From Clostridium sp. 1001271B_151109_B4 (lineage in GTDB: Bacteria; Bacillota; Clostridia; Clostridiales; Clostridiaceae), in NCBI RefSeq assembly GCF_015670405.1, contig NZ_JADPBQ010000008.1, positions 1 to 64,000 on the forward strand: 64,000 nt of DNA. The letters run 5' to 3'. Made by a program: the position numbers and the translations under genes. Below the pieces are notes generated by a model. It was not told the DNA's origin, searched no databases, and saw only the letters and a list, made by a program, of their open reading frames with translations. Numbering within the stretch: position 1 is the stretch's first letter; each line of letters begins with the position of its first letter. This document shows, piece after piece, positions 34,757 through 44,770 of this stretch.

Positions 34757-36316
34757 TTAATCTACCTCTACTAATATCCACATATGAGACCAAGCTTCGG
34801 TATTAGTAGTTTGAATTGTTGGAATTAATTCTTCACGAGAATCATATTGCAATCCTAGTATTTTATTACTATTTCTATTTTCCAGTGTATAATAAGAGTC
34901 CCATGTGCTATTAAATTTCCATTGTTGGTTATATCCATTATTATCTTGCCATTGGATACAGGATGCACCATCATACAATGAAGAAGATGATATATCTAAA
35001 ACTTTTCCGCTTCCGACATTTTGAATTTTATAATAACCATCTCCCGTAGAAATTAGCTTCCATTTTTGACTATCCCAACCGTAATAAGTGTATTGTTCTA
35101 TAGTGCTTCCATTATCAAGAGAGCCTCCAGAAACATTTAAGGCTTTTCCACTTAATCTATTTACTATCTTATAATTGGTATCAGTATTAGGAAAAGAACT
35201 ATTAATAGTCTTAAAGGCATCTAATGCTGTTGTAAATTTAAGAGTATTAGTAGAAATTTCTTTGCAAGCACCTAAAGGATATTCATCTGGAAGAACAGAG
35301 GAGGTAACTGCTGGTTCCCAATAAAAGACACCTAAACCTTTATTGTTAGGAACCTCCATAACAGCATTAATAACAGCTTTAATTAGGTTATAACTTTCAG
35401 TTTCATCACTATCTAACCCACCAACTTCACAAACCATAACTTCCTTATTATAACGAAAAGCCATATCGTTTAAGTTATAAGATAATTCATCAATACTATC
35501 TTTATAATCCATATCGGCCCAATAAGGATAATAAGACATACCAATAACATCATAGTTAGCTCCAGCAGTAGTTAAGGAATCAAAAATGGTTCTAAATAAT
35601 TCATTTTCATGACCTTCTGCTAAATGAATAATAACCTTTGATGATGGACTAACTTTTTTTACAGCTTCATAACCTTTATTTATGAATGATACCCAGTTAG
35701 TAACATCAGGAGTGCTACTTCCATTCCAGATATAGCCGTAAGGCCAAAGCATTCCTGAATTATTTTCATTACCAACTTGTACCCATTCAGGATAAATACC
35801 AGCATTAGCAAGGGAAGTCATGACCTCGTAAGTATGATTATATACATCCTCCTTGAGTTGTTCTAATGAATGATTGGACCATTCCTCAGGGATGTCCTGA
35901 TAAGCAGGATCAGCAAAATGATCGCTATAATGGAAGTCAATCATTATTTTTAGCCCTAAATCAGAAGCTTGTTTAGCCATTTCAACTACACTATCTTTAT
36001 CAGCATAGCCTAATAAACAAGTAGTACCATCATTTTTAGTCCATTGAGCACTTGTAGGCGGATTAACAAAAACCCTTAATCTAACAGAATCAATCCCTTG
36101 GTCTTTAAGTATTTTTAATGGATTTTCAGTAACTCCAGATTCATTTACCCATGATATTCCATTATCTTGAAGCTGACTTATCCATCCAATATCAGCACCC
36201 TTAGAAATAGTAGAGTAAGCTGAGACAGCAATACTTTTAGTAGAGTTATTAAAAGAACTCAATAAGGAAAATGAAATAATTACTAATAAAATAATTTTGA
36301 GAAAATTTTTAAACAT
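34757..36316 (-). CDS. Secreted arabinogalactan endo-beta-1,4-galactanase (GH53) with ricin-type lectin domain
   Basis: A 519-residue extracellular enzyme cutting beta-1,4-galactan side chains of pectin. Signal peptide at 1-32 (cleavage probably near SAYS). GH53 barrel at 35-370: DFHYSDHFADPAYQ, acid/base Glu184 in QVGNENNSG, nucleophile Glu297 in MVCEVGG. The C terminus (about 376-517) is a ricin-B-like beta-trefoil with repeated QKWKL, QQWKF and HMWIL motifs, likely binding galactose-containing glycans. Start at 36316 behind AGGAGGT. Divergent from the lac operon; released oligogalactans could feed LacFE/LacG. Confidence 0.93.
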   Translation of the reverse strand: MFKNFLKIILLVIISFSLLSSFNNSTKSIAVSAYSTISKGADIGWISQLQDNGISWVNESGVTENPLKILKDQGIDSVRLRVFVNPPTSAQWTKNDGTTCLLGYADKDSVVEMAKQASDLGLKIMIDFHYSDHFADPAYQDIPEEWSNHSLEQLKEDVYNHTYEVMTSLANAGIYPEWVQVGNENNSGMLWPYGYIWNGSSTPDVTNWVSFINKGYEAVKKVSPSSKVIIHLAEGHENELFRTIFDSLTTAGANYDVIGMSYYPYWADMDYKDSIDELSYNLNDMAFRYNKEVMVCEVGGLDSDETESYNLIKAVINAVMEVPNNKGLGVFYWEPAVTSSVLPDEYPLGACKEISTNTLKFTTALDAFKTINSSFPNTDTNYKIVNRLSGKALNVSGGSLDNGSTIEQYTYYGWDSQKWKLISTGDGYYKIQNVGSGKVLDISSSSLYDGASCIQWQDNNGYNQQWKFNSTWDSYYTLENRNSNKILGLQYDSREELIPTIQTTNTEAWSHMWILVEVD

Positions 36317-36470
36317 AAGCGTTACCTCCTAAAAAATAAATTGAATTTTCAAAATAGGGTAGAACTTTATAGAGTATGTTTGAAAATGTTTGTTTTTGTG
36401 TATAAGCTAAATATATTTATTAAGTAATTTAGAAATTAATATAGCAAATCCTATTTTGTTAAAAAGAATA

Positions 36471-36482
36471 AAAGACGTCTTT
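36471..36482. repeat. 12-bp palindrome in the galactanase-lacR intergenic region
   Basis: AAAGACGTCTTT is a perfect palindrome in the 36317-36777 gap. It is one of the few G/C-containing words there and could be an operator, but no regulator can be matched to it. Confidence 0.25.
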
Positions 36483-36681
36483 AAATATATTTTATAAGTA
36501 AAAACATTAAATGTAAACATAATCAAAGAAAAAACTATTAATTCAAAACAGATATTAATAGGAGATTAATGTATTAAAAAGAAAAAAGTAGAAAAACTAA
36601 GTAATTAGCAGTAATAAAGAGTAAGAATGAGATAATTTTAATAAATACCAAAATTAAGCGTAATATGAGCAAATAAGTTTA

Positions 36682-36709
36682 TTGAAAAAAAAGGAAATAG
36701 GTATATAAT
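36682..36709 (+). promoter_or_regulatory. Promoter of the lac operon
   Basis: -35 TTGAAA (36682-36687), 16-bp spacer, consensus -10 TATAAT (36704-36709). Transcription would start near 36716, just where the AAACAAA repeats begin. Confidence 0.7.
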
Positions 36710-36717
36710 AAAAATAT

Positions 36718-36754
36718 AAACAAAAAAGATAAAAACCAAACAAATACAAACAAA
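36718..36754 (+). promoter_or_regulatory. Three helically phased AAACAAA repeats, probable LacR operator
   Basis: AAACAAA occurs at 36718-36724, 36738-36744 and 36748-36754, so the starts are 20 and 10 bp apart and fall on one helix face. DeoR/LacR-family repressors bind such TTTGTTT-type half-sites. The location just after the -10 fits autorepression of lacR and the operon. Confidence 0.6.
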
Positions 36755-36777
36755 AGCGAGCAGAGGAGGTGAAAAAT

Positions 36778-37545
36778 ATGCTTAAAGAAGAAAGACATCA
36801 GTTCATTTTAGAAAAACTAAATAAGAATGGAATTATTAAGGTTGCAGATTTAACAGAGGAGCTTGAAGCAACTGAAATGACAATAAGAAGAGATTTAAGA
36901 TTTTTAGAAGATAAGGGATTATTAATAAGAATTCATGGTGGTGCAAGGCTTAAGGAATATATAAGATTCGAGGAGCTTTCGCCAAACGAAAAGAGGAGTA
37001 TAAATACTCAACATAAAATAGAAGTGGCCAAGATTGCAGCAAGTTTAATAAGCGATAATGATAATATATATATAGGGCCAGGAACAACAACTGAGTATAT
37101 GTATGATTATATTGAAGCTCGAAATGTAAAAATTATAACTAATTGCCTTAATATTTTTGAAAAGTTCAAAGATGATGATAAATTTGAGGTCATATTAGTT
37201 GGTGGTAGATTAAGAAAGAAAACAAGTACATTTGTTGGGGCCTTTGCCAATGAAACTTTAAGTAAAATAAGAGTTAAAATGGCGTTTATTGGTGCTAATG
37301 GTATTTCAGATAATAATATAATGACATCTAATGAAGAAGAAGGTGAAAGCCAAAGAATTATAATTAATAATTCAATGGAAAGGTATTTAATGTGTGATTG
37401 TAGCAAAATTGAAAAAGAAGATTTCTATACATTATATAAGTTAGAGGACATTACTGCATTGGTTACTAATGAATGTTTAGATAAAGAATTAAAAGATAAG
37501 TATTCTAATTATTGTAAAATAATTTGTAGTATAAAGGGGGAATAA
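36778..37545 (+). CDS. lacR: DeoR-family lactose operon repressor LacR
   Basis: A 255-residue repressor: N-terminal HTH (LNKNGIIKVADLTEELEATEMTIRRDLRFLE) followed by the DeoR sensor domain, a phosphosugar-isomerase-like fold (IYIGPGTTTEYM, GGRLRKKTSTFVG). In Gram-positive lac operons, LacR responds to tagatose-6-phosphate. ATG 36778 is preferred over an upstream in-frame GTG that overlaps the AGGAGGT ribosome site. First gene of the operon, 2 nt before lacA; it probably represses its own promoter through the AAACAAA repeats. Confidence 0.88.
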   Translation: MLKEERHQFILEKLNKNGIIKVADLTEELEATEMTIRRDLRFLEDKGLLIRIHGGARLKEYIRFEELSPNEKRSINTQHKIEVAKIAASLISDNDNIYIGPGTTTEYMYDYIEARNVKIITNCLNIFEKFKDDDKFEVILVGGRLRKKTSTFVGAFANETLSKIRVKMAFIGANGISDNNIMTSNEEEGESQRIIINNSMERYLMCDCSKIEKEDFYTLYKLEDITALVTNECLDKELKDKYSNYCKIICSIKGE

Positions 37546-37547
37546 AA

Positions 37548-37973
37548 ATGAAAATATTAATAGGGTCAGATAAAAAGGGTGAATCTTTAAAGAATCACCT
37601 AAAATCATATCTTATCTGTAAAGGATATCAAGTGATTGATAAAACAGAAGATGAAATGGATTTTGTTGATTCAGCTCATGTAGTTTGTAAAGGAATACTT
37701 AGTAATGAAGGAGATAGGGGAATACTAATAGATGAATTTGGCGCAGGATCATTTATGGCTGCTAATAAGCATAAAGGAATAATATGTGCAGAGGTATCTG
37801 ATGAGCATTCAGCACATATGACAATAGGTCATAATAATACATCTGTAATAGCTTTAGGATCAGGGATAATTGGAGAAAAATTAGCTGAAAGAATAGTCGA
37901 TTCGTATTTAGAATCAGAATATGATGGTGGTAGACATCAAATAAGAGTAGATATGTTGAATAAAATGTTATAG
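37548..37973 (+). CDS. lacA: Galactose-6-phosphate isomerase subunit LacA
   Basis: A 141-residue RpiB/LacA/LacB-family protein. With LacB it converts galactose-6-phosphate to tagatose-6-phosphate. Conserved stretches: [52 protein letters not shown]. As in other LacA proteins, the catalytic cysteine region of the family is altered (DEFGAG where LacB has CGTGVG), because the active site is shared between the two subunits. Ribosome site GGGGGAAT, directly after lacR. Confidence 0.92.
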   Translation: MKILIGSDKKGESLKNHLKSYLICKGYQVIDKTEDEMDFVDSAHVVCKGILSNEGDRGILIDEFGAGSFMAANKHKGIICAEVSDEHSAHMTIGHNNTSVIALGSGIIGEKLAERIVDSYLESEYDGGRHQIRVDMLNKML

Positions 37974-37984
37974 GGGGATTAAAG

Positions 37985-38503
37985 ATGAGAATAGCAGTTG
38001 CGTGTGATCATATTGTTACAGATAGAAAAAATCATGTAGTAGAATATTTAAAGGAAAAAGGTCATGAAGTTATAGATTGTGGGACTTATGATAATGAAAG
38101 AACTCACTATGCTATATATGGTAAAAAAGCAGCTGAGAAAGTTGTTAGTGGACAAGCCGATTTGGGTGTAGTCCTTTGTGGAACTGGTGTTGGAATTACA
38201 GCATCTACAGCTAAAGTTGTAGGTACTAGACCAGCATTAGTAAGGGATATATCTTCAGCAGTATATGCAAGGAAACATTTAAATGCCAATATATTGGGTT
38301 TTGGGGGAAGAATTACTGGAGTAGGACTAATGGAGAATATAATTGATGCGTTTTTAGAAACTAAATTTGAGCCAACTGAAGCAGATAATAAAATAATTGA
38401 AAAGATTGATTCAATTGCGGTAGCAAAAGAAGGGCAATTTGGTAATGAAAAATTCTTTGATGAATTTTTAGAAAAGTGGGATAGAGGAGAATATCACGAT
38501 TAA
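37985..38503 (+). CDS. lacB: Galactose-6-phosphate isomerase subunit LacB
   Basis: A 172-residue partner of LacA in the heteromeric isomerase. The active-site cysteine segment [12 protein letters not shown] is present, along with the N-terminal ACDHIV and [15 protein letters not shown]. Length and sequence are standard for LacB. Separated from lacA by 11 nt, with GGGGGATT as ribosome site; the pair is co-translated. Confidence 0.94.
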   Translation: MRIAVACDHIVTDRKNHVVEYLKEKGHEVIDCGTYDNERTHYAIYGKKAAEKVVSGQADLGVVLCGTGVGITASTAKVVGTRPALVRDISSAVYARKHLNANILGFGGRITGVGLMENIIDAFLETKFEPTEADNKIIEKIDSIAVAKEGQFGNEKFFDEFLEKWDRGEYHD

Positions 38504-38543
38504 AAAATAAAAATAAAAATAAAAAATAATGGAGGGTTAAATT

Positions 38544-38858
38544 ATGAGACCAGAAGAATTAGAATTAATAACAGTTGAAATAGTAGCTTATGCAGGAGAT
38601 GCAAGATCTAAATATGTAGAAGCGTTAAATTATGCAAATGAAGGTAATTTTGAAGAAGCAGAAAAATTAATAGAAGAAGCATCAGAGTTAATAAATGAAG
38701 CACATAAAGTACAAACTAATATGATACAAATGGAGGCAGCAGGAAATAAAGTAGATGTTAGCTTTTTAATGGTACATGCACAGGATCATCTAATGACAGT
38801 AATGTTATTAAGAGATATAGTTAAAAACTTTGTAAATTTGGCAAAAAAAATAGGATAG
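38544..38858 (+). CDS. lacF: PTS lactose-specific EIIA component LacF
   Basis: A 104-residue cytoplasmic phosphocarrier passing phosphate from HPr to LacE. All-helical lactose/cellobiose EIIA with the active His78 in the motif FLMVHAQDHLMT. Length matches known LacF proteins. It precedes lacE by 48 nt, the usual LacF-LacE order. Ribosome site GGAGGGT. Confidence 0.93.
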   Translation: MRPEELELITVEIVAYAGDARSKYVEALNYANEGNFEEAEKLIEEASELINEAHKVQTNMIQMEAAGNKVDVSFLMVHAQDHLMTVMLLRDIVKNFVNLAKKIG

Positions 38859-38906
38859 TATAAAAAGTGTAATTGGGTATTGAAAAATTGGTAAGGGGAG
38901 ATATAG

Positions 38907-40583
38907 ATGAACAAAGTAATAGGTCTAATTGAAAAAATGAAGCCCTTTTTTGAAAAGGTTTCAAGAAATCCTTATTTAAGAGCTATAAGAGATGGTTTTG
39001 TAAGTTGTATTCCAGTAGTTTTATTTTCGAGTCTTTTCATTTTAGTAGCATGTGTGCCAAATATTTTTGGGTATTATTGGCCAGCTGATGTAGATACTGC
39101 ATTATGGAAAGCTTATAACTATTCAATGGGAATATTATCTATACTTATGGTAGCAACAATAGCTAAGAGTCTAGCAGAAAATTTTAATAATAAATTACCT
39201 AAAACAAGGCAAATAAATATTGTATCAGTAATGATTGTAGCAATAATTTCTTTCTTATTAGTAAGTGTAGAAACTATTGAAGGTGGTTTATCAACCACTT
39301 ATATGGGAACAAAAGGTCTATTAGCAGGATTTATTGTTGCATTTATAGTACCTAATATTTATAAAGTTTGTGTAAAGAATAATGTTACTATAAAAATGCC
39401 GGATGAAGTGCCTAAAAATATTTCTCAAACTTTTGCTGATTTAATTCCGTTATCAATTTGTGTACTATTTTTCTGGTTATTTGATATAGTATTTACTAAT
39501 TTTGCAGGAATGTGTTTTAGTGCATGGATTTTAGAGGTTCTTCAACCATTATTTACAGCAGCAGATGGATATTTGGGTGTAGCTATCATTTATGGAGCTA
39601 TGTCTATGTTTTGGTTTGTTGGAATCCATGGACCTTCAATTGTTGAACCCGCTGTAACAGCAATTTACATTGCAAATATTGAGGCAAACTTACAACTCGT
39701 ACAAGCTGGGGAACAAGCTACCAATATTTTAACACATGGTACATCATATTTTGTTGCTACTTTAGGGGGAACTGGAGCAACTTTAATGTTAACAGCTATG
39801 TTTGCATTTATGGCTAAATCAAAGCAACTTAAGGCTTTAGGGAAAACATCATTTATACCTGTATTATGTGCAGTAAATGAACCAGTATTATTTGGTGCTC
39901 CTATAGTTTTAAATCCTATATTCTTTGTTCCATTTATATTGACTCCTATATTTAATGTATGGATATTTAAATTCTTCGTTGAAGTATTAGGAATGAACAG
40001 CTTTATTTATACTTTACCTTGGACAACACCAGGAACAATTGGTTTAATTTTAGGAACTGGATTTGCAGCGTTATCATTTGTGTTAGCACCATTATTATTA
40101 GTAATTGATTTTGCAATGTATTATCCATTCTTTAAAGTATATGATGCACAGTTAGTTGAAGAAGAAGCAAAGAAAAGAGCAGATGTAATTATAGAAAATG
40201 CTGAAGAAGAAGCAAAAGCTGAAGTTGCAGCAGTAACAGAAATGGATATAGCTAATAAATCAGATAAAGAGTTAAGTGTATTAGTACTTTGTGCTAGTGG
40301 AGCAACAAGTAGTATGTTAGCAAACTCTATTTCAAAAGGTGCAAAAGAGAAGAATATAAAATTAGAATCAATTGCAATGGCATATGGGCAACATAAAGAA
40401 GTTATAACAGACTATGATTTGATAATTTTAGCTCCTCAAATGGCATCTATGTATAAGGAGTTAGAGAAGGATTGTAATGCAAAAGGTGTAAAATCAGCTA
40501 CTACTTCTGGAGTAGAATATGTAAAATTAACAAGAGATTCATTAGGTGCATTAAAATTTGCATTAGATATAATAAATAATTAA
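38907..40583 (+). CDS. lacE: PTS lactose-specific EIICB component LacE
   Basis: A 558-residue membrane permease that imports lactose (or related beta-galactosides) as the 6-phosphate. EIIC occupies residues 1-410, with family helices and MFWFVGIHGPSIVEP and VNEPVLFGAPIVLNP. A charged linker (about 415-455) leads to the C-terminal EIIB with phospho-cysteine Cys462 in VLCASGATSSML. Galactobiose from galactan is an alternative substrate given the neighbouring galactanase. Ribosome site AAGGGGAG. Confidence 0.93.
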   Translation: MNKVIGLIEKMKPFFEKVSRNPYLRAIRDGFVSCIPVVLFSSLFILVACVPNIFGYYWPADVDTALWKAYNYSMGILSILMVATIAKSLAENFNNKLPKTRQINIVSVMIVAIISFLLVSVETIEGGLSTTYMGTKGLLAGFIVAFIVPNIYKVCVKNNVTIKMPDEVPKNISQTFADLIPLSICVLFFWLFDIVFTNFAGMCFSAWILEVLQPLFTAADGYLGVAIIYGAMSMFWFVGIHGPSIVEPAVTAIYIANIEANLQLVQAGEQATNILTHGTSYFVATLGGTGATLMLTAMFAFMAKSKQLKALGKTSFIPVLCAVNEPVLFGAPIVLNPIFFVPFILTPIFNVWIFKFFVEVLGMNSFIYTLPWTTPGTIGLILGTGFAALSFVLAPLLLVIDFAMYYPFFKVYDAQLVEEEAKKRADVIIENAEEEAKAEVAAVTEMDIANKSDKELSVLVLCASGATSSMLANSISKGAKEKNIKLESIAMAYGQHKEVITDYDLIILAPQMASMYKELEKDCNAKGVKSATTSGVEYVKLTRDSLGALKFALDIINN

Positions 40584-40636
40584 TTTTAGAAATAAAGTAA
40601 ATATCATACTATGAGTGTAAAAGGAGAAAGAATAAT

Positions 40637-42064
40637 ATGTATAACTTTGGAGACGATTTTATCTTTGGTGGGGCAACAGCTGCATATCAAGCAGAAGGTG
40701 GAGCAAAAGATGATGGAAGAGGACCATGTATATGGGATGAGTATTTAAATAGACCAGAAAGTAAATTTAATGGCGATGTAGCAAGTGATTTTTATCATAA
40801 ATATAAAGAGGATATAAAATTATCAAATGAATTTGGGATAAATGGAATTAGGGTATCTATTTCTTGGAGTAGAGTTATACCAAAAGGTGTAGGAGAAGTT
40901 AATGAAAAAGGAATAGAGTATTACAATAATTTAATAAATGAGTGTATAGCTAATAACATTGAACCTTATGTTACGTTGCATCATTTTGATACACCATTAC
41001 AATTATTCAAAAATGGTGATTGGTTAGATAGAAATAATATTGATCATTTTGTTAATTTTGCTAAAGTGTGTTTTGATAATTTTGGAGATAGGGTAACTAA
41101 ATGGATAACATTTAATGAAGCGTGGGCAGTAGCTCAAAATGGATATATAATTGGTAATTTTCCACCAGGTATAAAGTATGATATTCCTAAAGCTATACAA
41201 TCTATGCATAATATGATGGTAGCTCATAGTAAAGTTATTGAATTATATAAAAGTATGAATCTAAATGGAGAAATAGGAATAGTTCATACTCTAGAAGGTA
41301 AATATCCAATTACTAATTCTCCAGAAGATGTTAGAGCTGCAAAATTAGATTATGTATTATCTAATCAATTTATGTTAGATTCTAATTTTAAGGGGTATTA
41401 TTCCAAAGAAACTATGGAAGTTATTAATGAAATTATGGATAAGAATCATGGTGAACTTAAGATTTATTCTGGTGATTTAGAGGTTATTAAATCAGCATCT
41501 GAAAAAATAGATTTTTTAGGAATGAATTATTATTCAAGTCATTTCTTACAAGCTTACGAAGGTGAAAGCAATATATATCATAATGGTAATGGAGAAAAAG
41601 GGACAAGTATTTTTGCACTTAAAGGTGTAGGAGCACGTGTAAATAATCCTAAAGTAGAAACAACTGAATGGGATTGGCCAATTTACCCTCAAGGGCTTTG
41701 TGATATGTTAATAAAAATTAAAAATGATTATCCTAACTATAAAAAGATATATGTAACTGAAAATGGAATGGGATATAAAGATGAATTTATAAATGGCAAA
41801 ATAGAAGATACTCCTCGTATTGATTATGTAGCAAGACATTTAAAAGCTATACTAGAAGCTAAAGAAAAAGGGGTAAATGTAAAGGGATACTTTATATGGT
41901 CACTTATGGATGTACTTTCATGGAGCAATGGATTTAATAAAAGATATGGTCTATTTTATGTAGATTTTAATACTCAACAAAGATATCCAAAGAAAAGTGC
42001 TTATTGGTTTAAGAAAATGTCAGAAGAAAAAAGATTAGTTGATTTAAATGAAATAAGGTATTAA
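40637..42064 (+). CDS. lacG: 6-phospho-beta-galactosidase LacG (GH1)
   Basis: A 475-residue cytoplasmic GH1 enzyme hydrolysing lactose-6-phosphate to glucose and galactose-6-phosphate. Catalytic Glu residues are in TFNEAW (acid/base) and VTENGM (nucleophile). The phosphate-binding C-terminal loop with WSNGFNKRYGLFYVDF supports a 6-phospho substrate. It sits between lacE and the aldolase gene. Discrimination from 6-phospho-beta-glucosidase rests on the lacA/lacB context. Ribosome site AAGGAGAAAG. Confidence 0.92.
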   Translation: MYNFGDDFIFGGATAAYQAEGGAKDDGRGPCIWDEYLNRPESKFNGDVASDFYHKYKEDIKLSNEFGINGIRVSISWSRVIPKGVGEVNEKGIEYYNNLINECIANNIEPYVTLHHFDTPLQLFKNGDWLDRNNIDHFVNFAKVCFDNFGDRVTKWITFNEAWAVAQNGYIIGNFPPGIKYDIPKAIQSMHNMMVAHSKVIELYKSMNLNGEIGIVHTLEGKYPITNSPEDVRAAKLDYVLSNQFMLDSNFKGYYSKETMEVINEIMDKNHGELKIYSGDLEVIKSASEKIDFLGMNYYSSHFLQAYEGESNIYHNGNGEKGTSIFALKGVGARVNNPKVETTEWDWPIYPQGLCDMLIKIKNDYPNYKKIYVTENGMGYKDEFINGKIEDTPRIDYVARHLKAILEAKEKGVNVKGYFIWSLMDVLSWSNGFNKRYGLFYVDFNTQQRYPKKSAYWFKKMSEEKRLVDLNEIRY

Positions 42065-42077
42065 GGAGATGGTGTAA

Positions 42078-42932
<855 letters not shown>

Positions 42933-42936
42933 TAGG

Positions 42937-42969
42937 AAAGGGCTGTTGCAGTAAATGCACAGCCTTTTT
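42937..42969 (+). terminator. Intra-operon terminator or attenuator between gatY and lacC
   Basis: GGCTGT-TGCA/TGC-ACAGCC stem flanked by AAAG and CTTTTT: a normal U-tailed terminator, yet lacC follows after 40 nt without a clear new promoter. Partial read-through would lower lacC expression. Confidence 0.7.
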
Positions 42970-43008
42970 GGATAAAAAGCATTAAAGTGGAGAATATTGG
43001 AGGTATAT

Positions 43009-43938
43009 ATGATATTAATGGTAAATTTAAATGCATCTGTAGATAAGAGATACGAAATGGAAAATTTAGATAAAGGAAAAGTAATGAGAGCTACAACAGT
43101 GGAGAATACACCTGGTGGAAAGGGTATACATGTTGCTAATGTAGCTACAATATTAGATGAAGAATGTATAGTAACTGGTTTTTTAGGAGGGAAGACAGGA
43201 GAATTTATTGAAGAAAAGCTTAAGGATTATGGAATTAAATCTGACTTTGTAAAAATTAAGGGTGATACAAGAGAATGTTTAGCTATAATAACTAATGATT
43301 TAATACAAACAGAAATACTTGAGCCAGGACCAATCATTGATGATAATGAACGAGTGAACTTTATAGAGAAATTTAATCAGCTAAGTGAAAGTGCGAATAT
43401 TATAGTAATTTCAGGTAGTGTTCCACAAAATATTGAATCTGAATTTTACAGAGAGTTAATAGAAATAGCTAATAAAAAGAATAAGAAAGTATTATTAGAT
43501 ACAAGTGGAATACTTTTAGTTAATGGTGTTAAAGGAAAGCCTTATTTCATAAAGCCAAACAGAGATGAAATTGAAGCATTGACTGGTAGAAAAATAGAAT
43601 GTATTAATGATGCGATAAATGAAATTAGATACTTTCATAATCAGGGAATAGAATTTGTTGTTATATCTTTAGGTGAAGAAGGCTCAGTAGTTGGTTTTAA
43701 TAATAAGATATATAAGGTAACGGTACCTAAGGTTAATGCGATTAATCCTGTTGGATCAGGTGATTCGTATGTTGCGGGTGTAGCTATTGGATTAGCAAGA
43801 AATTATAATATAAATGATGTGTTGAAATTAGCTTCAGCTTGTGGAACCGCTAATGCTATGGAAAGGGAGACAGGTAGTGTTAGGAAAGAGGTTGTTGATG
43901 AATTAATAGATAAAATTAGAATAGAAGTTTTGGAATAG
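43009..43938 (+). CDS. lacC: Tagatose-6-phosphate kinase LacC (PfkB family)
   Basis: A 309-residue PfkB kinase phosphorylating tagatose-6-phosphate to the 1,6-bisphosphate. Substrate-binding GGKGIHVANVA (N-terminal) and the ATP/anion-hole motif NPVGSGDSYVAG are intact. 1-Phosphofructokinase is close in sequence, but the operon has every other tagatose pathway step, so LacC is the best call. ATG 43009 follows TTGGAGGT; an in-frame TTG within that ribosome site is rejected. Last gene of the operon. Confidence 0.9.
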   Translation: MILMVNLNASVDKRYEMENLDKGKVMRATTVENTPGGKGIHVANVATILDEECIVTGFLGGKTGEFIEEKLKDYGIKSDFVKIKGDTRECLAIITNDLIQTEILEPGPIIDDNERVNFIEKFNQLSESANIIVISGSVPQNIESEFYRELIEIANKKNKKVLLDTSGILLVNGVKGKPYFIKPNRDEIEALTGRKIECINDAINEIRYFHNQGIEFVVISLGEEGSVVGFNNKIYKVTVPKVNAINPVGSGDSYVAGVAIGLARNYNINDVLKLASACGTANAMERETGSVRKEVVDELIDKIRIEVLE

Positions 43939-43956
43939 AGATTTAATTTTATGGTA

Positions 43957-43984
43957 AAAGGTGGAATGAATATTTCCAGCTTTA
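43957..43984 (+). terminator. Hairpin after lacC
   Basis: AAAGGTGGAA/TTCCAGCTTT with one mismatch and a poor T-tail; possible end of the lac operon. Confidence 0.4.
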
Positions 43985-43995
43985 AAAAATGTAAG

Positions 43996-44130
43996 TTAAG
44001 ATCTTTTTAAACTATCAATCAAATAATAAGGAATTTTAAGATTCTCTTCACCAAAACCAAAACCAATTCCAATATTACCTTTATTATCCTCATTATAATC
44101 AGTTCCACTACTAGAATACAATTGATACTT
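43996..44130 (-). pseudogene. C-terminal remnant of an unidentified gene
   Basis: On the minus strand 44 open codons between a TAG and a TAA read SSSGTDYNEDNKGNIGIGFG, then FGEENLKIPYYLIDSL. Composition and codon use look coding, but there is no start codon or ribosome site. It looks like the tail of a protein whose upstream part is lost. I do not recognise the family. The rest of the 43985-44369 gap is A/T-rich with no other feature visible. Confidence 0.4.
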
Positions 44131-44369
44131 CTATACCAAATAATCTAAAAGCTTTATATTTATTGCTTATTTTAAAATTGATGTAATAGTGTGGATTTAG
44201 TCATAAAACAATTATTTTACAAAAAGTAAATAAAATAATACATTAAATATATTTATAATGACGAAATAAGACTAACGGTATATTTAACTATTTAAATTAG
44301 AAATAATATAATAATCATATAATAATTCAAAAATAATTTATGTTGAAATGTTACCAGTGGAGGAAAATA

Positions 44370-44540
44370 ATGAATATAATTAAAATTTTAATATGTACTT
44401 TTAAAGTATTGTTAAATGAATCCATAGAGGCAAATGGAATTGGTAGCTTGGAGACAATAAGCATAAGTCAAAGGTTAGACTTATTAGTACTAGAAGAACA
44501 AAAGGAAATATATAAGAGATACAAGCTTAGTATGGTTTAA
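44370..44540 (+). CDS. Spo0E-like aspartyl-phosphate phosphatase family peptide
   Basis: A 56-residue protein with the Spo0E signature SQ-x-LD: ISQRLDLLVLEEQKEIYKRY (residues 32-51), a helical hairpin typical of the family. In Bacillus such peptides dephosphorylate Spo0A-P and delay sporulation; clostridial members are less well studied. The N-terminal half (MNIIKILICTFKVLL) is more hydrophobic than in classic Spo0E. ATG 44370 has TGGAGGAAAAT upstream, so a longer frame from 44340 is rejected. Terminator at 44638-44685. Confidence 0.65.
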   Translation: MNIIKILICTFKVLLNESIEANGIGSLETISISQRLDLLVLEEQKEIYKRYKLSMV

Positions 44541-44637
44541 TAAAATAGCAAAATACTATATTTGCTTAATGATAATAATTTAAATTGAGCATTATATAAT
44601 TATTTTAGGCTATAAAAATAATTGTAAAAATGAGCAG

Positions 44638-44685
44638 TGCCTTTAAGTTTATTTTATATAATGAATAAACTTAAGGGCATTTATT
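44638..44685 (+). terminator. Terminator downstream of the Spo0E-like gene
   Basis: TGCCTTTAAGTTTATT and AATAAACTTAAGGGCA arms (one G-U), then TTTATTTG. Confidence 0.75.
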
Positions 44686-44770
44686 TGTTGTATTTAAATA
44701 TATGCTTTTTATCTTTTATATACTATTTATAATATTTTCCTAAATTTCGTATGGTAAAAAGTATAAAATT

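Noticed and set aside
34596..34793. 65-codon minus-strand frame at the galactanase 3' end
   Set aside because: It overlaps the galactanase coding end and spans its terminator hairpin; no ribosome site.
36380..36393. TGAAAATGTTTGTT as a cre site before the galactanase
   Set aside because: Only 11 of 14 positions match and the central CG is missing.
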